DNA of 64,000 bases from Peribacillus simplex (GTDB lineage: Bacteria; Bacillota; Bacilli; Bacillales; DSM-1321). Below are positions 62,866 through 64,000 of the stretch, in pieces (the stretch's first letter is position 1; each line of letters begins with the position of its first letter). Made by a program: the position numbers and the translations under genes. The stretch covers positions 1,178,001-1,242,000 of the forward strand of contig NZ_FTMX01000001.1 of the NCBI RefSeq assembly GCF_900156045.1. Direction: 5' to 3'. The notes below the pieces were generated by a model. That model saw only the letters and a program-made list of their open reading frames with translations. It was not told the DNA's origin and ran no database searches.

Positions 62866-64000
62866 TTAAATTTCAGAAGCTTCTGGTTGGATACCTCCTA
62901 TATTTCTCTCTTCGACTACCATACGCAATCCACGCTTCGGTCTGAGTGTAATAGACGGAAGTGGCTTTACTTCATGATGGTCAGGCGCCAGCCTTATCCG
63001 ATATCGTTGAGCAATGCATGCTAGGACAAGCACAGCTTCCATCACTGCAAAATGATTACCGATACAAACTCTCGGACCTCCGCCAAATGGAAAGTAAGCT
63101 AACGGAGGTAGGGTTTTCATAAAATTGTTTTCAAATCGCTCAGGTTTAAAGGAATCTGGATTATCAAAATACTCAGGCTTGTGGTGCATCACATACTGAC
63201 TTAACAGGATCATATCGCCTTTTTTAAAAAGATACCCTCCAATTACCACATCCTCCGCCACTTCCCGTTGTATGACATAGACAGGTGGGTATATGCGCAT
63301 TGATTCATAGATAACATTTTGTGTGTATGTTAATTTCATAAAATCGCCAGGTGTTAGATTACGGTTGCCGATTACACTATCTATTTCATTGAAAAGTTTA
63401 GTTTCCACATCAGGGTGTTGGGAAAGCAAGTATAAGGTCCAGGAAAGCGCGTTTGCTGTTGTTTCGTGACCGGCAAGGAAAATGGTCATTAACTCATCAC
63501 GTAACTGCTTGTCTGTCATAGCTAAGCCATCCTCATCATCTCGAGCATCCATTAGAATCCCAAGCATATCCTCATGTCTCTCTGCCTCTGTTCTGCGTTT
63601 TTCAATAACGCTATAAATCACCTTATCAAGTCTCTGTTTCGCAATTTTATATTCACGGTTGTTTTTAGTTGGAACCCATAGTGGCATTTGAAGTGTTCGC
63701 ATTCTTTTAACGGCAATTCTCATGAAGGCTTCTATAGGTTCCCCGAGCATGCCATATCCCTCTTTGAGTCTCATGCTGAACATGGTCTTGCTGATAATAC
63801 TCAGTGTAAGGCTCATCATATCCTCCGTAATGATCCTTTCTTCTCTGTTTTTCCAAGTGGAAATATAGTCCATTGTTATATCAATCATATCCTGACCATA
63901 ATTGCTAATATGAGACTTTTTGAATGAGGGTTGAATAAGCCTTCTTTGGCGCATGTGATATTCTTTTTCACTTGTAATTAGGCCTTCTCCGAGTACTGGT
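62866..64000 (-). CDS. Cytochrome P450 (5' end outside window)
   Basis: The C-terminal 378 residues of a P450 monooxygenase; the frame is open to the window edge (PVLGEGLITSEKEYHMRQRRL is readable before the first internal ATG). I-helix oxygen-binding motif AGHETTA, K-helix ExxR in ESMRIYPPVYVIQRE, PERF in FKPERFENNF, and heme loop FPFGGGPRVCIGNHFA with the thiolate Cys are present. No reductase domain, so electrons must come from a separate ferredoxin or flavodoxin. The substrate is unknown. Confidence 0.9.
   Translation of the reverse strand, partial: PVLGEGLITSEKEYHMRQRRLIQPSFKKSHISNYGQDMIDITMDYISTWKNREERIITEDMMSLTLSIISKTMFSMRLKEGYGMLGEPIEAFMRIAVKRMRTLQMPLWVPTKNNREYKIAKQRLDKVIYSVIEKRRTEAERHEDMLGILMDARDDEDGLAMTDKQLRDELMTIFLAGHETTANALSWTLYLLSQHPDVETKLFNEIDSVIGNRNLTPGDFMKLTYTQNVIYESMRIYPPVYVIQREVAEDVVIGGYLFKKGDMILLSQYVMHHKPEYFDNPDSFKPERFENNFMKTLPPLAYFPFGGGPRVCIGNHFAVMEAVLVLACIAQRYRIRLAPDHHEVKPLPSITLRPKRGLRMVVEERNIGGIQPEASEI

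Noticed and set aside
1..64000. CRISPR arrays, tRNA or rRNA genes, T-box or common riboswitches, prophage
   Set aside because: No spaced direct repeats, no tRNA-like cloverleaf, no T-box signature and no phage structural genes were seen on reading both strands by eye.

Overview
The window looks like chromosomal DNA of a low-GC, spore-forming Bacillaceae bacterium, most likely Bacillus or Peribacillus. Evidence: strong AGGAGG-type ribosome sites with occasional TTG/GTG starts, a Spo0M homologue, sigma-54 activators with matching -24/-12 promoters, a CcpA-type cre site and compact operons closed by intrinsic terminators. The genus is inferred from gene content, not from a marker gene.

Region 1 (1-7.7 kb) handles arginine-like compounds: two DDAH-type amidinohydrolases, a RocB-like M20 protein, a YfcC-type carrier, an M20 amidohydrolase and a RocE/GabP-type permease. 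Region 2 (7.9-13.6 kb) is accessory DNA: a VOC protein, a frameshifted zinc-ribbon gene, decayed IS3 and IS21 transposases, a broken sulfotransferase and three glycosyltransferases.

Region 3 (14.0-28.0 kb) holds two adjacent sigma-54 regulons. The first is a divergent activator plus an operon with a small membrane protein, an NCS1 permease, a heme-dependent oxidative N-demethylase (DUF3445/HODM family), a DmmA-family protein, a phthalate-dioxygenase-reductase-type flavoprotein and an aldehyde dehydrogenase. This is the dimethylamine/secondary amine monooxygenase set. DDAH releases dimethylamine, so regions 1 and 3 may form one methylarginine pathway. The second regulon has an activator with an N-terminal CBS-like segment and a PAS domain, then an iron-type alcohol dehydrogenase, a permease and a succinate-semialdehyde-dehydrogenase-type enzyme.

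Region 4 (28.2-40.1 kb) is a cell-wall amino-sugar locus: AnmK and a YngK-like glycoside hydrolase on the minus strand; MurQ, a lactose/cellobiose-type PTS (IIB, IIC, IIA as separate genes), a GH4 phospho-glycosidase, a MupG-type phospho-muramidase, a BadF-type amino-sugar kinase, and MurR/RpiR and GntR regulators on the plus strand. A perfect cre site and two palindromic boxes lie in the divergent intergenic region.

Region 5 (40.2-52.7 kb) is mixed housekeeping and stress genes: an MFS efflux pump with its TetR regulator, metallo-hydrolases, a PHP phosphatase, an azoreductase, Lrp and MarR regulators, an FAH-family protein and Spo0M. Region 6 (53.0-58.8 kb) is one operon: GntR/FCD regulator, M28 peptidase and a spermidine/putrescine-class ABC importer. 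Region 7 (59.3-64.0 kb) has a small orphan gene, a FabF divergent from an XRE/MmyB-type regulator with overlapping promoters, a remnant of an F420-reductase-like gene and a cytochrome P450 that runs off the window end.
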